Below are positions 1-10,890 of a DNA stretch of 64,000 nt, piece by piece (the stretch's first letter is position 1; each line of letters starts with the position of its first letter). The notes under the pieces are model-generated. The model ran no database searches. It was given only the letters and a program-made list of their open reading frames with translations, and was not told the origin of the DNA. The position numbers were made by a program, and so were the translations under genes. Source of the DNA: Serinus canaria (taxonomy: Eukaryota; Chordata; Aves; Passeriformes; Fringillidae); the NCBI RefSeq assembly GCF_022539315.1, contig NC_066316.1, positions 63,159,994 through 63,223,993 of the forward strand, written 5' to 3'.

Positions 1-927
1 CTGGTAGATGATTTTCCTCTTTTTTTTTTTTTTTTTTTTTTTTTCTCCCCATAAAATGTCTGTGTCAATTTGCAGTTCAAAAGGAGCCACATTATTAGGA
101 CTCTTTTCAGTTTGTCTTTATTTTTAGTTTTAGACTAACTAGTGCCTCGTAACTCAGAAAAATGAATTCCAGACATGAATTTTGTACACACATTTTTCTT
201 ATTTTCCATTCATATTTGCTCTTTCTAGTAATTACCAGTTTTTCTTTTTAGGTGTTCATCAGTTCATGGGAGATTTTAAGCCCTTAAAGATGGGACAATT
301 CTATGAAAGTTTATATATAAATATGTCTTCTTCCTTACAGGATCATGCTGATCTTGTTGGAGGTGTATCTCAAATCACTGTCCCTGTTATAGTAAGAGCA
401 TTGAGAACAATGACAGCCAGATTTTTGGTGGTGTATTATTCCAGTTTTGAAGGATAATCACCCCGTAATAAATATGTCTCATCAGCAAAGCTGCCACAAA
501 CACCAAAAATGATCTTACTTGGTCTTCCATAATCTTTCAAAATTTAGGGACTGGCTTCTATTTTGTTCCTTCTTTCAAAACAAAATAAATTTGGAAAAAG
601 AATTTTTGAAGCTTTTTCTGTCTCTGGCATACAAGTAATATTCTCTTTTCTATCAAAGTTCAAGCAGTCAGAATTAAATTGGCATTAAAAAAAATATCTC
701 AATACCTCAAGCCAACCCCAGAATGCTTATTATTTTTCCTAGCCTAAAAAGTTCCCTGAGTTCTTCCCATTCCAGCTTCTTCCAAACAAAAACAAAATCA
801 ACCAAAAATGTCCCAAGAACTGAGAATCTTAAGCTGTGAGGCTGTGAGTAGCTGAATCAAGAATTCTTCAAACAAGAAGAGAGAACTTAAATGTCATTGA
901 AACATATGGTGAAACAGTTTTCATGAT
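1..927. other. AT-rich noncoding stretch with poly-T run
   Basis: No gene is seen here. A run of 25 T occupies 20-44. The longest open frame is 91 codons on the plus strand (182-457); it has no recognisable motif and reads as chance. No splice-bounded exon or repeat family could be supported. Confidence 0.7.
20..44. repeat. poly-T homopolymer
   Basis: An uninterrupted run of 25 T. It could be the A-tail of an old minus-strand retroposon, but no retroposon body is recognisable beside it, so it is listed only as simple sequence. Confidence 0.9.
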
Positions 928-992
928 GTGCCTGATTCTAGACCCATTAAAGGGAGCTGTTCCACTGACTTCATTGGGTTTGAATCAGGCAC
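928..992. mobile_element. ancient palindromic (MITE-like) repeat fossil
   Basis: The 65-bp segment is bounded by perfect 11-bp terminal inverted repeats: GTGCCTGATTC at 928-938 and its reverse complement GAATCAGGCAC at 982-992. The interior carries CCATTAAAGGGAG and TGACTTCATTGGG, which resemble the two halves of a palindromic amniote repeat with CCATTGA...TCAATGGG cores and CTGATTC/GAATCAG ends. The inverted repeats are seen directly. Assignment to an old non-autonomous DNA-transposon-like family is from memory of such repeats in reptile and bird genomes and is an inference; I do not give a family name. Confidence 0.5.
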
Positions 993-1630
993 TATTAAAG
1001 GTACTTAAAAAATGGTTTTAAAATCAATGCCAACTGGTGAGGCTCCTTTCCAAATGAATGTGGTCTGGTTTGTCCGAGAAAGTTAATTTATTCTCAACTG
1101 GACTCCCAGTTTCACACATTCAAGTCTTCCCATGAACATTCTGGGTTAGACCTTCAGCTGGCATGTATCAGAACAATTCCATTAAGGTCTATATGTCTGT
1201 GACAATTTACATCTGGATCTTACTTTTGGAACCCACGTTCTAAATCTTTGGAGATTTTCTCATCATGTCTCACTGCATTTTTCTTGTTTGGTTTTTAAAG
1301 TATCAGTTGAAGTGAAACACCATGTCCAGGAAAACTGCCTGAACTGAACTCCTTTCTATATGTGAAGAACGACAGTGGAAATTAATTGAGAGTCAATGCA
1401 TATGGAAAGAGTTTTCAGGAGAAACCTGAATATCAAATATTCTCCAGTAAAATTATTTTATGCAAGGGAGATTGTTAAACTTCAGACAGAAACCTTCTTT
1501 TGTGTATGTATCGACAAAAATATTGACCACTCCCTTCTGGCTTATTTCACCAGGACAGATCTCTGATGGGAGCAGTCAACAAAGTGTGAACCTCACATAA
1601 ATATCAGATTGCTGCAATGAGAGATAAAAC

Positions 1631-1696
1631 CTTGTGTTGCAGAATTCAACTTTACTTGCCTCACTTGTGTTGCAGAATGCAACTTTGTTTGCCTCA
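1631..1696. repeat. 33-bp tandem duplication (two copies)
   Basis: Copies at 1631-1663 and 1664-1696 abut exactly. Both start CTTGTGTTGCAGAAT and end TTGCCTCA, differing at only a few positions. This looks like a local replication-slippage duplication, not a transposon footprint. Confidence 0.9.
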
Positions 1697-2951
1697 AGTG
1701 GGTGGGTTTCTGGTTTTTTTGTTTTTTTAATACAACATTAATCAAAACATTGTCATACTATAAGAACAATAAATATTCTTTTTCTCTTTTCCAATTTAAA
1801 AGTATGTCTAGACAAGAAATAAAAGCTGCTCATAACTTTTGGAAGCCAGTCCTTAATTTATTCTAAGAAGTTGTCTCGTAAATACACATCTGTTTCATTC
1901 TTTACAAGTTAGAAAGCAAAGGAATAATAAAGAGATCATCAGTTTGAAACCAAACAAAAATTCCTGCAATCTTAGTTATTTAAAGTTCAAGTGCTAAAAC
2001 TGGCTCAAACAAAAAGAATGTTTCCATTTCTTGTTACAGATTCCTATAAAAATAGAGAAGAGGAAAGGAGACAGTACAGTTACGGGATTTATCATGTCTG
2101 CTGGTGTCACCAAATTGGATGAGGTTTGGCAGAAAGGACTTTGGATTCAGTAAATGCCAGATTAAGAGTTAATTCAACAGGAAAATGCAAGACTTACAAA
2201 ATCAACATTCTTCAGATATGCATGATACATGGCATTCAGCATTAGAAGTTAAAAATGCATTTGCTTAAAATTCACTTAGATCGAGGTTTACAAAATCTAT
2301 GATCAAATTGTATGTTTGACTATCACTCATTCAGAAAAGTGCTTGACTTTTTTTGATAAATGTATATAAATATATTTTCTCTCCTACTGTTTTAATATGT
2401 TTGGTAACTAGATAACTATTGAATTAATTATTTACAGACCTTAAGTTTTATGCCTGGAACAAATTATTACAGCAATCTAATTTATGTGAATCTTAAAAGG
2501 AAAAAAATATAATCATGACACTGATAAGAGTTTTCATTAATCTGCCTAAACAGTATGGAGAAGTTGCAATAGCTGGTGTATGTTTGCACTTTAGTGAATC
2601 ATTTGCATGTGAGAAATCTCACAGAAAAGAACTTTAAACTGTAAGATTACAAAATATTTTTAGACTAAGAACACTTTAATGAAGACCAAACCACAGTAGC
2701 TGGGAGTCACATTATATCTAGATGTCCCCTGTCACTGTGAAATGACCCTTCCCATCTTCTCAGAGAGCTGTTTACTTGTAAGCCCACTGCTCCAAGAAAA
2801 ATATCTGTTTTGCAGTCCACAGGTTAAGAAATGCAGTAGGCTGGGCTTGCCTACCACTTGCTGTCATACATTATGGCATCCTAGTCCATCAACAAGGAAG
2901 ATGGGAATTAGTGCAGAAAGTGCAGCGTGCTCACACATCAAGAAAATAAAA

Positions 2952-2995
2952 GGGAAAATGAAGAAAAGAAATGCAAGTGGGAAAATGAAGAAAAG
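2952..2995. repeat. 17-bp direct repeat
   Basis: GGGAAAATGAAGAAAAG occurs at 2952-2968 and again at 2979-2995, a 27-bp spacing. Because 27 is a multiple of three it gives a repeated Gly-Lys-Met-Lys-Lys-Arg motif in the overlapping 144-codon open frame. That frame has no other sign of being a gene. Confidence 0.85.
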
Positions 2996-5342
2996 GAAGT
3001 TTTCTGAACACGGTAGATCTAATATGACCCTGACTATGCCATCAACACTGTGCAAGGAGACATCTCCTCCCAAAGAAAGGGGTGAGATGGCAGTGACCCC
3101 AGTCAGAAGAGCTCAGCAAGGAGCTGTCAGTGCAAATGAGGTATGGCAGCAGTGCATACTGAAGGTATTGTGGTAGATGTTGTATTCCAAGCAGTGTTGT
3201 AATGTGTTAGACATTTTCAGAAGCATAAATAGGCTTAAGACAAGTGGTATAATTGTTTCTTATTGTGCTTTCCATTCAGTAGTTTTTTTTCCCTAGATTG
3301 CTTTCCAAACTTTTATTAGAACTATTGTTGCCTACACCTCTTAATCTCACCATTGTCAATTAGGGTAAATTTATGCAATAGTCTCCTCTTCCTCAATCTG
3401 GGAATCATGATATTTCAATTTCTTATTCACTTCATCTTAAACTAATTGAGTCCTTTTGTTAGCCTTCTTCAGACACTGCATGCTGACAATGCATATCAAC
3501 ATGTCCCAGCTTATACACTCATCAACACTTCCATTTTGAAGATGCCTCTGCTGAAGTCTCAGCTTACTGCTAACTCAATCCTTGTTACCAAAGAGAGTTT
3601 TGAAAGAAAGTTCTGTGCAGTAGCCACCTCTCATCTACAAGTGTTCTTATCCTTTGGAAAAAATAATCTTTTTTACAATTGCTCTCTCTCTCTCTGTTAA
3701 AAATGGTTCCAGGCAGCTAATTGAGCACTGAAAAGAGAGGAAAAGGCAGAAAAAGATAAGCTCTGGAAACTTTCTGGAAGCAAGTCTGGGAACTTATGAA
3801 AGTGTGTGAGATGGGTAAACAGCTCAATAAAAATGTGGGGGAGGTGGATTTTTTATTGTTGGTTTGTTGTGGGGCTTGGTGGTGTTTTCTTCTTTCTTTG
3901 CTTTTTCCGACACCTGCTTTACACCATGAATCTTGTTCATGCAGAAGGCACACTGTGGGGAGACATAGAAAATTGTTCCTGCTCATTGTCTAGTCTTCCA
4001 GGGACCTAGATTGTGGCTTCCCAGGGCTCAAATTTTATGTGGGTGAGGCATTTTAAGTATAGATACACAATAAATGAGTGTGTGTTTGAGAGTTCGGCTG
4101 TGAGTTGAGATATCCATGCCAGTGCAGCCCTCGCCACTCAGCTTCACAGACCAGATATTCAACCTGCTGGCTCCTTTATGTACTTGTGAAGTTGCATCAA
4201 CAATTATACCTGCCCACATCCAGCAGTGCAAACACTTGCACCCACACTTGACTTGCTCTTCAACACTACCAGTACACAAGTGGGAGATCTGGCACTCAAA
4301 CATTCACAAGAGAATCCCCACACATAATACCACAGGTTTGCACAGGTGTGGAGTCAGTCAAATCTGTAGCCATCTGCACATGAAGGAGCAGTTTTGTACA
4401 CAAACAGCTTCAAAGGCCAAGAAAAGGCTTGGATTCAAATACAGTCCTTACTACTTCAGCACTAACATAGTTTCATTTACTTACATAAACTTAATTGATG
4501 GCATAGCCTGGGAATGGAAAGACATAAAACAGTTGCAAAATATTTTAAAAAGTCTTGTAATGCATGCTGGCTAGAAACAGTAATGTGCATTTTGTATTAC
4601 AAAGCTTTCTGAAATTTTTCATCTCTCTATACACTTTGTGACTAAATAAACTCGCGAGTCCATTATATGTACTTATAATAGCCCACTTAAAACAGTGAAA
4701 AAAAATCGCTCTGAAGCTGAGACAAGTCAAGACACTGTTCACTTCTTACAGATTTACCTGGTATAGACTTTATGAACTCTAGTTACTGTGTATGTTTTCT
4801 TCACCCTACCTAGTAGCAAGCAATACTGTTTAGAATAATAATATTTTTGGTCTAAAGATAAGCCTTCTTAAAGCAAAAAATGTGTTTTTAGGGATGTATA
4901 TGAGCTCCAAGTAGAAGTTAGTTTTCAAAAAATATTGCAGTTCAAGTTACAATTCTGCCTTGTTGTAAAACCCAGACCTACCAAACCCAAATTCTATGTC
5001 TAAAAAGCCTTGCATTTCTGCAGCAAATAGAGGTGAGGGTCCAGATGACAATGGAATGCAGACCTTGATATCATAGCATCATAGCTTCCTTTTATCTCCA
5101 CTTCAAAAAAGTTCCCTTGCATTTTCATAACCAGTCAGCAGGTTCTTGCCCATGTGGAAGGTATACTTCTGCCAAAAAGAAAAAAAAAAACAAACAAAAA
5201 GCCAAAACCCAAAAAGATCTCAGCCCTATTCTCCCACTGCTTGCTCAGCTTCAAACATAGCCCAGTAATTTTGAGGAAAAACCCCTGCTAGAGGGGAAAA
5301 ATTCCATTGTAAGTGATCACTTGTCCCACTTTAGTGGAAAGA

Positions 5343-5361
5343 TGTGTGTGTGTGTGTGTGT
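5343..5361. repeat. (TG)n microsatellite
   Basis: About nine uninterrupted TG dinucleotides. Short, and only potentially polymorphic. Confidence 0.9.
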
Positions 5362-5883
5362 TCATTTCCCATTCACGTGCATGTGATTCTGTGAGAAGCT
5401 TCTAGAAACTTCCCCTATGTCTGATAGAGCCAGTGCCAGCTGGATCCAAGACAAATCTATTGCAGGCCACACGTGCACAGAGAAAGGCAAAAAATTGTAA
5501 CAACTGGGAAGAAGAGACTGGGGGACTAGCAAACTGTTCATTTCTAGCTAGGGACAGTACAGCTCATAAATTGTCAAGAACTCATGTGAAAAGAAATATC
5601 CTCAGAAGTTAGTGCACTTTAATGAATGGATAATCACAGAGATTCCTTTAAATAAAATATAGACACATCCACACAAAGAGATCTGCAAGTCTTCTCCAAA
5701 TTGAGAAAAGTCTTTTAACATAAGACTCCACATCATCACAACAAAATAATAATAAAATATTAACATTCAAGAGAGGACTTGCACAGAGGAAATGCACCCA
5801 CATAAAGAATTACCTGCTATGTAGAATATCAAAATCAATTTAAAAATTCTTTGTCTACAAAAAAAAAGAACAAAAAATGCACA

Positions 5884-5939
5884 AGTGAGGTAATATATGT
5901 ACATATGTGTATATATATATATGTATATATTACCTCACT
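5884..5939. repeat. AT-rich inverted repeat / hairpin
   Basis: AGTGAGGTAATATAT (from 5884) pairs with TATATTACCTCACT ending at 5939. The outer 9 bp (5884-5892 with 5931-5939) pair perfectly, and the pairing continues through most of the TA/GT-rich interior. A second small inverted repeat overlaps it: CCTCA at 5933-5937 with TGAGG at 5944-5948. It could be a MITE remnant, a cruciform-forming microsatellite or an expressed hairpin; the sequence alone does not separate these. Confidence 0.75.
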
Positions 5940-6304
5940 ATAATGAGGTGCTGAGATTAAGCTACAGATGGCCTTCGTGTTACTTTGTCTTCAGTTTCAA
6001 AAGAAGTAAGCATAACTGGTCCAAGGATCCCCTTCAAAGAAATAAAAAAAGCTACATCAGTAAATGTCTCTTTTGTACCATCTACCCATAGGCCAGACAA
6101 GCCACTTTCTCAACATGGAGAAGGACTGTGACTATCCAGTATTGCTTTACATGAAAAAAATCACTTTATGAAGACACAGCTAAATGATCCAAAATCCTTC
6201 AACAAGATCTGGCAATGAAGATTGAATTTCAGTGCAATTGACACTCAAGGGGGCTGAAGAAAGCGAATTTATGTTTTCTAGGTAAAAAAGGAAGAATAAA
6301 GATC

Positions 6305-6745
6305 CAGCACATTAGTCAGACAAATGTTAGTACCTTGGGAGATATTCAAACATGACATTGAACAATCAGTTTGTACAGGCTTAAAGATGAGTGAAAACAG
6401 CTGACTTAAATTTGTCAAGACCAAAATATGTTAGATTAATTTAAAATCCTTCTGTTACAGGGATTGACCCATCAGATGAAGAATTTAAAGACGCGAGATA
6501 ATTGGACTTTAGTAGGACTTTTGACACTCCTTTTATACAATCTATGAGAAAATTTGAAACATATGGCCTATAATAAATTATTACAAGATATTTGCAAGGC
6601 TGATCTAGAGAAAATATTTAAAGATAAATACCAATTATTCAAGGCATAGCAGAAATATAGCCATGTATGTACATGTAAGTACCCATATGAAAATAGGGAT
6701 TTTTTGTTAGACCTGGAAGCATTTTTGCTTTGCCAAAGAATGTTG
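6305..6745 (+). mobile_element. old CR1 LINE fragment (reverse-transcriptase palm region)
   Basis: A decayed plus-strand piece of a CR1-clade LINE ORF2, the reverse transcriptase that copies CR1 RNA into the genome at a nicked target. At 6502-6528 the translation reads LDFSRTFDT, the well-known palm block of this clade (usually LDFSKAFDT), followed in the same frame by a YGL at 6562-6570 and then a stop. Upstream, 6311-6450 follows the expected order of the conserved stretches: a region like 'SLTSVPGKI...EQ', then a segment matching 'GFVK...C'. Several stops and indels mean it cannot be translated. It is truncated at both ends and diverged enough to be old. Copy limits are approximate, especially on the right. 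The family call is firm; the subfamily is not determined. Confidence 0.8.
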
Positions 6746-8924
6746 TTTTAGTAAATCCAAAATGTCTTGTGAAGACACAATCAGACAGATACTTGTGTCA
6801 GAACTAGAGAGGGAGAAGTTGAGTATAAAAGAAACCATAGCTTTGTAGCTACAGTGTCAGATATGAGATAAAAGAATCAAGGTCAGATTTACCTGGCATA
6901 ATGTGGAAGGAACTGGGATTTTTAATCATGAAACAGACCCAGGCTCTGAACCAGCAAGCTGCAGGGTAAAAGTTACAGTTAGAAACATCTAAGCATCAAA
7001 GAGATGTAATGATTGGAGGGGGTTTGGCCTACAATAAAGCAAAATGTAAGAACTTTTAAAAATGGTCTAAATTTAAATTATATACTTGTGATCAGTAGCT
7101 TCTAGCAGAAAAACTCTCTTTCCTCCTTAGAAAAGTTTTCTACCATCATTGCTAGCTTCCAGTTGCCTCTGTCTCGTCCCATTTGTTGAATTCCTAAAAG
7201 TATTTAACTGAATGAGATAGGAGAGCCATATTATGTGTCTGAGCAACTTGGCAAAGAGTTTGCAGCTAATTGAGATATTTTACTAGCTAAGATGCTGTGG
7301 CCATGTTCCCAGTCATCAGCCCCCATGGCATAAGCAGTAATATCATTAGTGTATTAGTGTTCAGGTTTAGCACCAGCTGACCTTTGAACCCCTCTTTTTC
7401 TGAGAGTAAAAGGAATTGCCTGGTCTGTGTAGCATGGGAGAGTGACACTTTAATTCTGCTATTTTTAATTTCATAATCTTTTGCCATGCACTGCTTTTTT
7501 TTTTTTTTTTTCCTTTTTACTGGTGACTGAGCTGTAAATGATGGTGATTACATAATTTCTTTAACAACCTCAGTGAATTTTTAGGTTTACTCATTGCCTT
7601 TCTCTAAGTACTTCAGGTGTTCCAGCAGACACAAGCCTCCTGTGATCTATTTTTCTTTTCTGGGTCATTAGCATGAGTTGGGGATATAAAAATCAAACTA
7701 ATACTCATAAATAAATTATATGTGTGGATCTACTTTCCACTGCCTATGGCCATTGATTCTTTAGTCCTTTTTTTTTCCCATGTGTCTGCTGATAACAATT
7801 TTCAGCATTTAGTTCTTCCCTCCTCTTGTGCTAACTGTGATTCTAATGTACCGTTCAGAAATTCTGCCTGCCAGGCTATTAGAAAAAACTAAGAAAATCA
7901 CCAGGTTCTATATAAAAAAACTTGAGCTGGTTATTTTGGATATTTTTTCCTTGTCCTACTGGTTCTATAGCCAGAGCTGCTTCTTTGATGACTCTTTCTT
8001 CTGACTTAGAAACCCACATTCCTCCATCACTTTTAGACTTGAGCAGTGTAAAGAATTGTTTTTCTCTGTCTATAGAGAATTTGCACTAAGGAGTCCGACA
8101 GATCCTCTACAGTCTAAAGCAGCAGCATAGAGTAGTCATTTGTTTTTAGCTACAGCCAGAATTCATGTTGTACCTGTTCTGCACAATACTTCAAAACCTT
8201 CCTGCTCAGCCTGGCTTTAGGAACTTGAATCGCCTCCAGAGTGACTTTCACAATCTCATCATCTTTGGCAAGCAGGAAATCACTGTTTTGTTTTATTTTT
8301 TTGTTTTGTGTCCAACTCACCAACTTTGAATACTTGTTTCTCAATAATAGGTGAGATTGAACACTCAGCTTGAGATGGAATTAGGGGTAATGTGGATGCA
8401 GACTGACAGACCCTCCCTCAGACATGACTGGCCTGTCCATTCAGTTTTTATACTAGGAAAACTGGTAACATTGCTGTCTTCTTCTGACATGCTCATAGAA
8501 ATTGGAGCAAAGGTATCTTTATCGAGTCTCTTCTGGAAGATTATGCTGGATCAAGTCCTACAAGGGATGTGGCAGAGGAGCACGTAGAGTGTAGATACTG
8601 ATCAACCTTTGGTGCTGAGTCTGCAATCTCAGACTGTCAGCACTGGAACGTTGTTGGCATGTGCAGAGGCAAATCTCTAATGCAAATCTCTTGAGGAACA
8701 TTAAACAGGGAAGTGACAAAGGTGATTAAAAGCTGCCCACCTATACTTTATGACACATTTACTGTTATGACCCAACTGTGTTGCCTGTGGCCCTTGGTAG
8801 CTAAACACAATATAAAACTAGGCTCCCAAGAGAGGGAGGGGTTGCTTGCAGTATTTGCAGATTGTTTGATATGTACCCTCAGAACAATCACAGGTTGTAT
8901 CAAATGGGGGAAATAGTCTGTGTA
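6746..8924. other. AT-rich noncoding stretch between two CR1 fossils
   Basis: No gene is seen. A T-run lies at about 7495-7511. The open frames are all short (78 codons or fewer) and unrecognised. Both flanking CR1 fragments lie on the plus strand in ORF2 order. They could be two parts of one old insertion separated by unrelated or heavily decayed sequence, but I could not follow CR1 similarity across the interval. Confidence 0.6.
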
Positions 8925-9702
8925 CAGGTGGGCAGGTGTGCACCTCAAAGGAATCTCAAACGTGCTGCAGAAATGGACCAGTAGGAATATAATGATATTT
9001 AACAATGGGAAGTGCAAAGTCCTGCAGCTGGACTGAAATAACCTGATATGACAGCAGTGTGGGAACAGGCAGATTTGAAAGGAGCTTTGCAGAAAAGGCC
9101 CTCAGGGTCCTAGAGGACAACAAGTTGACCATGAGCTAACAATGCATCCTTGTTGCAAAGGCAGCCAACAGCCCATTGGGCTGCATTAAGATCTTCACCA
9201 GCAAATGAAATGATCCTTCCCCTTCACTGTGCACTGGTAAAAGATATCTGGAATCCTGAGTCCAGTGCTGACTCTCCAGTACAAAAGTAACATGGACATG
9301 CAGGATGGAGCCCCTGATATATGAAGGGACATTGAGAGTTTAGGCTGGGGAAGGGAAGGCTCTGATGGATCTGATCTATGTGTATGAACACTCAGTGTGG
9401 GGTAATAAAGAGAAATATTCTTTCCAGTAGCACCAATGAAAGGTAAAGGGGCAGCTGGCACAAATTAAAATACATGAAATTCCATTTAAACAGGAGAAAA
9501 AAGTCTTTTTTTCTGCCCGCATGATTTTCCACTAGGACAGATTGCCAAGAAAGGTTGTGGTGTCTCCATCCTCAGAGTTATTTAAAACCAGACTGGACAT
9601 CTGGACATGGCCTGAGGAACCTGGTCTAGATGATCTTACTCTGAGCAAAGGGTTTGAATAGTCTATCTCCAGAGGGGACTCACAGCCTTATGTAGCTCTG
9701 TT
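8925..9702 (+). mobile_element. old CR1 LINE, C-terminal ORF2 and 3' end
   Basis: A plus-strand CR1 3' portion. Recognisable blocks occur in CR1 order: the Trp/Asn-rich segment after the catalytic site (about 8940-9010, like 'NLMKFNKGKCKVLHLG'), the 'LRVLVD...LNMS..CA.VAKKAN' block (about 9095-9190), and near the end the stretch like 'RLPREVV...SPSL...FK..LD' (about 9540-9600). It closes with the CR1 3' terminus, seen as GGTCTAGATGATCTTA then TCTCCAGAGGGGACT (9625-9682). Stops in every frame and many indels show it is dead and old. There is no clear octamer tail. The left border is where similarity fades and is approximate. Confidence 0.85.
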
Positions 9703-9785
9703 TAGAGCTTCTCAGTATAAAAATAAAAAAAATTAAAAAAGTCCTGTAGAATTATTTTCTATCTGTTTTCTTGGTTTTTTTTTCA

Positions 9786-9809
9786 ATAGAAAATATTGAT
9801 ATTTTCTAT
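9786..9809. repeat. perfect 11-bp inverted repeat, 2-nt loop
   Basis: ATAGAAAATAT at 9786-9796 is followed by TG and then by its exact reverse complement ATATTTTCTAT at 9799-9809. Just downstream, TATATTGGTATA occurs twice (9807-9818 and 9832-9843), the first copy overlapping the hairpin end. Confidence 0.9.
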
Positions 9810-10813
9810 ATTGGTATATTAAAAGAAATTTTATATTGGTATACTGAAATAATGCAGGTTGACTTGTTTAAACATGAAAAGCCTCAAGAATCATAAGCAA
9901 GAGTTTATTTGTTCTATCTTCATTCAAGGAAAGAAATATCCATGATTTCAAGCATATCCAACTCTGTGTCATTTTCATAACTGGAACATAAAATTTTTGT
10001 GATCCAAAGGGTTACTGAAAAACCACAGACTTTACCCCTACTGTATGCACTTAAAATTTTGTAAATAAGCCACAGATAACTTAAAATTGATGTATTTAAA
10101 GTACTCTCACCACTGTTGTCAGCAAATACAGCTACATGTGTTCTAATAAAGACAATGAGGGCTACACAGGAGTGAGACCAGCAGACATGGAATCACCAGG
10201 ATTTCTGCTTTTTGGAGGCTATATAAGCTTCCAAACCAGGGTGATGTGGTACACGGTTCCTGCTGGAAACAGCCTCTGGTGTATCCTGACTTCACACAAA
10301 GGGAACTGTACAGGGAAAGGGCTAACAGGAAGAGGACAGTTTTGTGTCATTGAGAATTTCGTGCTGCATGCACAAGTGATATCACTTAAATGCAGGGAAG
10401 ATTTTCTAGGCACACTAAAACTTATTACTGTAAATTGTTCCTGTCTTCTTAAGTTCTCTACCAATAGCAACAGCCTATCCCCCCATATTCCAGCAGACAT
10501 TAAAAAGCAAAGATTTTCAGTATCTTCTGCTCAGTTTTCCTCTTTGAAATAAAAAACCCAGGCAGACTCAGTGTCTACCTCTCATTGCCTGTACCTAATG
10601 AAGAACACCTAAAACTTGGATATAAAAAGGAATATTTATTATCTTCCTTTTTAAAATGATAAGAGTTTACATAATTCCTGCTAAGATAGAATCAGGAATT
10701 TCTGAGATAAAATATATTAAGATGCTATGGAAAGTGCAGAATAGCCCTGTGAGGCGCCAGGAACTTATCTATTTTAGTGTCTGAACAAGGTACTAAGAGT
10801 TTTCATAACAAAA

Positions 10814-10890
10814 AGAGATAACAGCTGGGTAGAGATGGCAATGCAGAGCATTGTAGAGATAACACCTGGGTGAGATGGCAATGCAGAGCA
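10814..10890. repeat. imperfect tandem duplication, ~41-bp period
   Basis: AGAGATAACAGCTGGGT and AGATGGCAATGCAGAGCA (10814-10850) recur as AGAGATAACACCTGGGT plus the same second part (10855-10890). Differences are one substitution and a small deletion. This is a local duplication; no function is visible. Confidence 0.9.

Larger units (their letters stand above)
993..6304. other. unique AT-rich noncoding stretch
   Basis: No gene is seen. The longest open frames are 152 codons (4116-4574, plus) and 144 codons (2742-3176, plus). Both are unrecognised, and the second owes its Lys/Arg-rich part to a short direct repeat. Also present are a 33-bp tandem duplication (1631-1696), a CT run (3681-3696), a (TG)9 tract (5343-5361) and an AT-rich hairpin (5884-5939). 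Nothing else could be identified. Confidence 0.65.

Noticed and set aside
4116..4574. 152-codon plus-strand open frame as a candidate gene
   Set aside because: No recognisable domain, ordinary codon mixture for random AT-rich DNA and no flanking splice or promoter evidence. Length is within chance for six frames of 64 kb.
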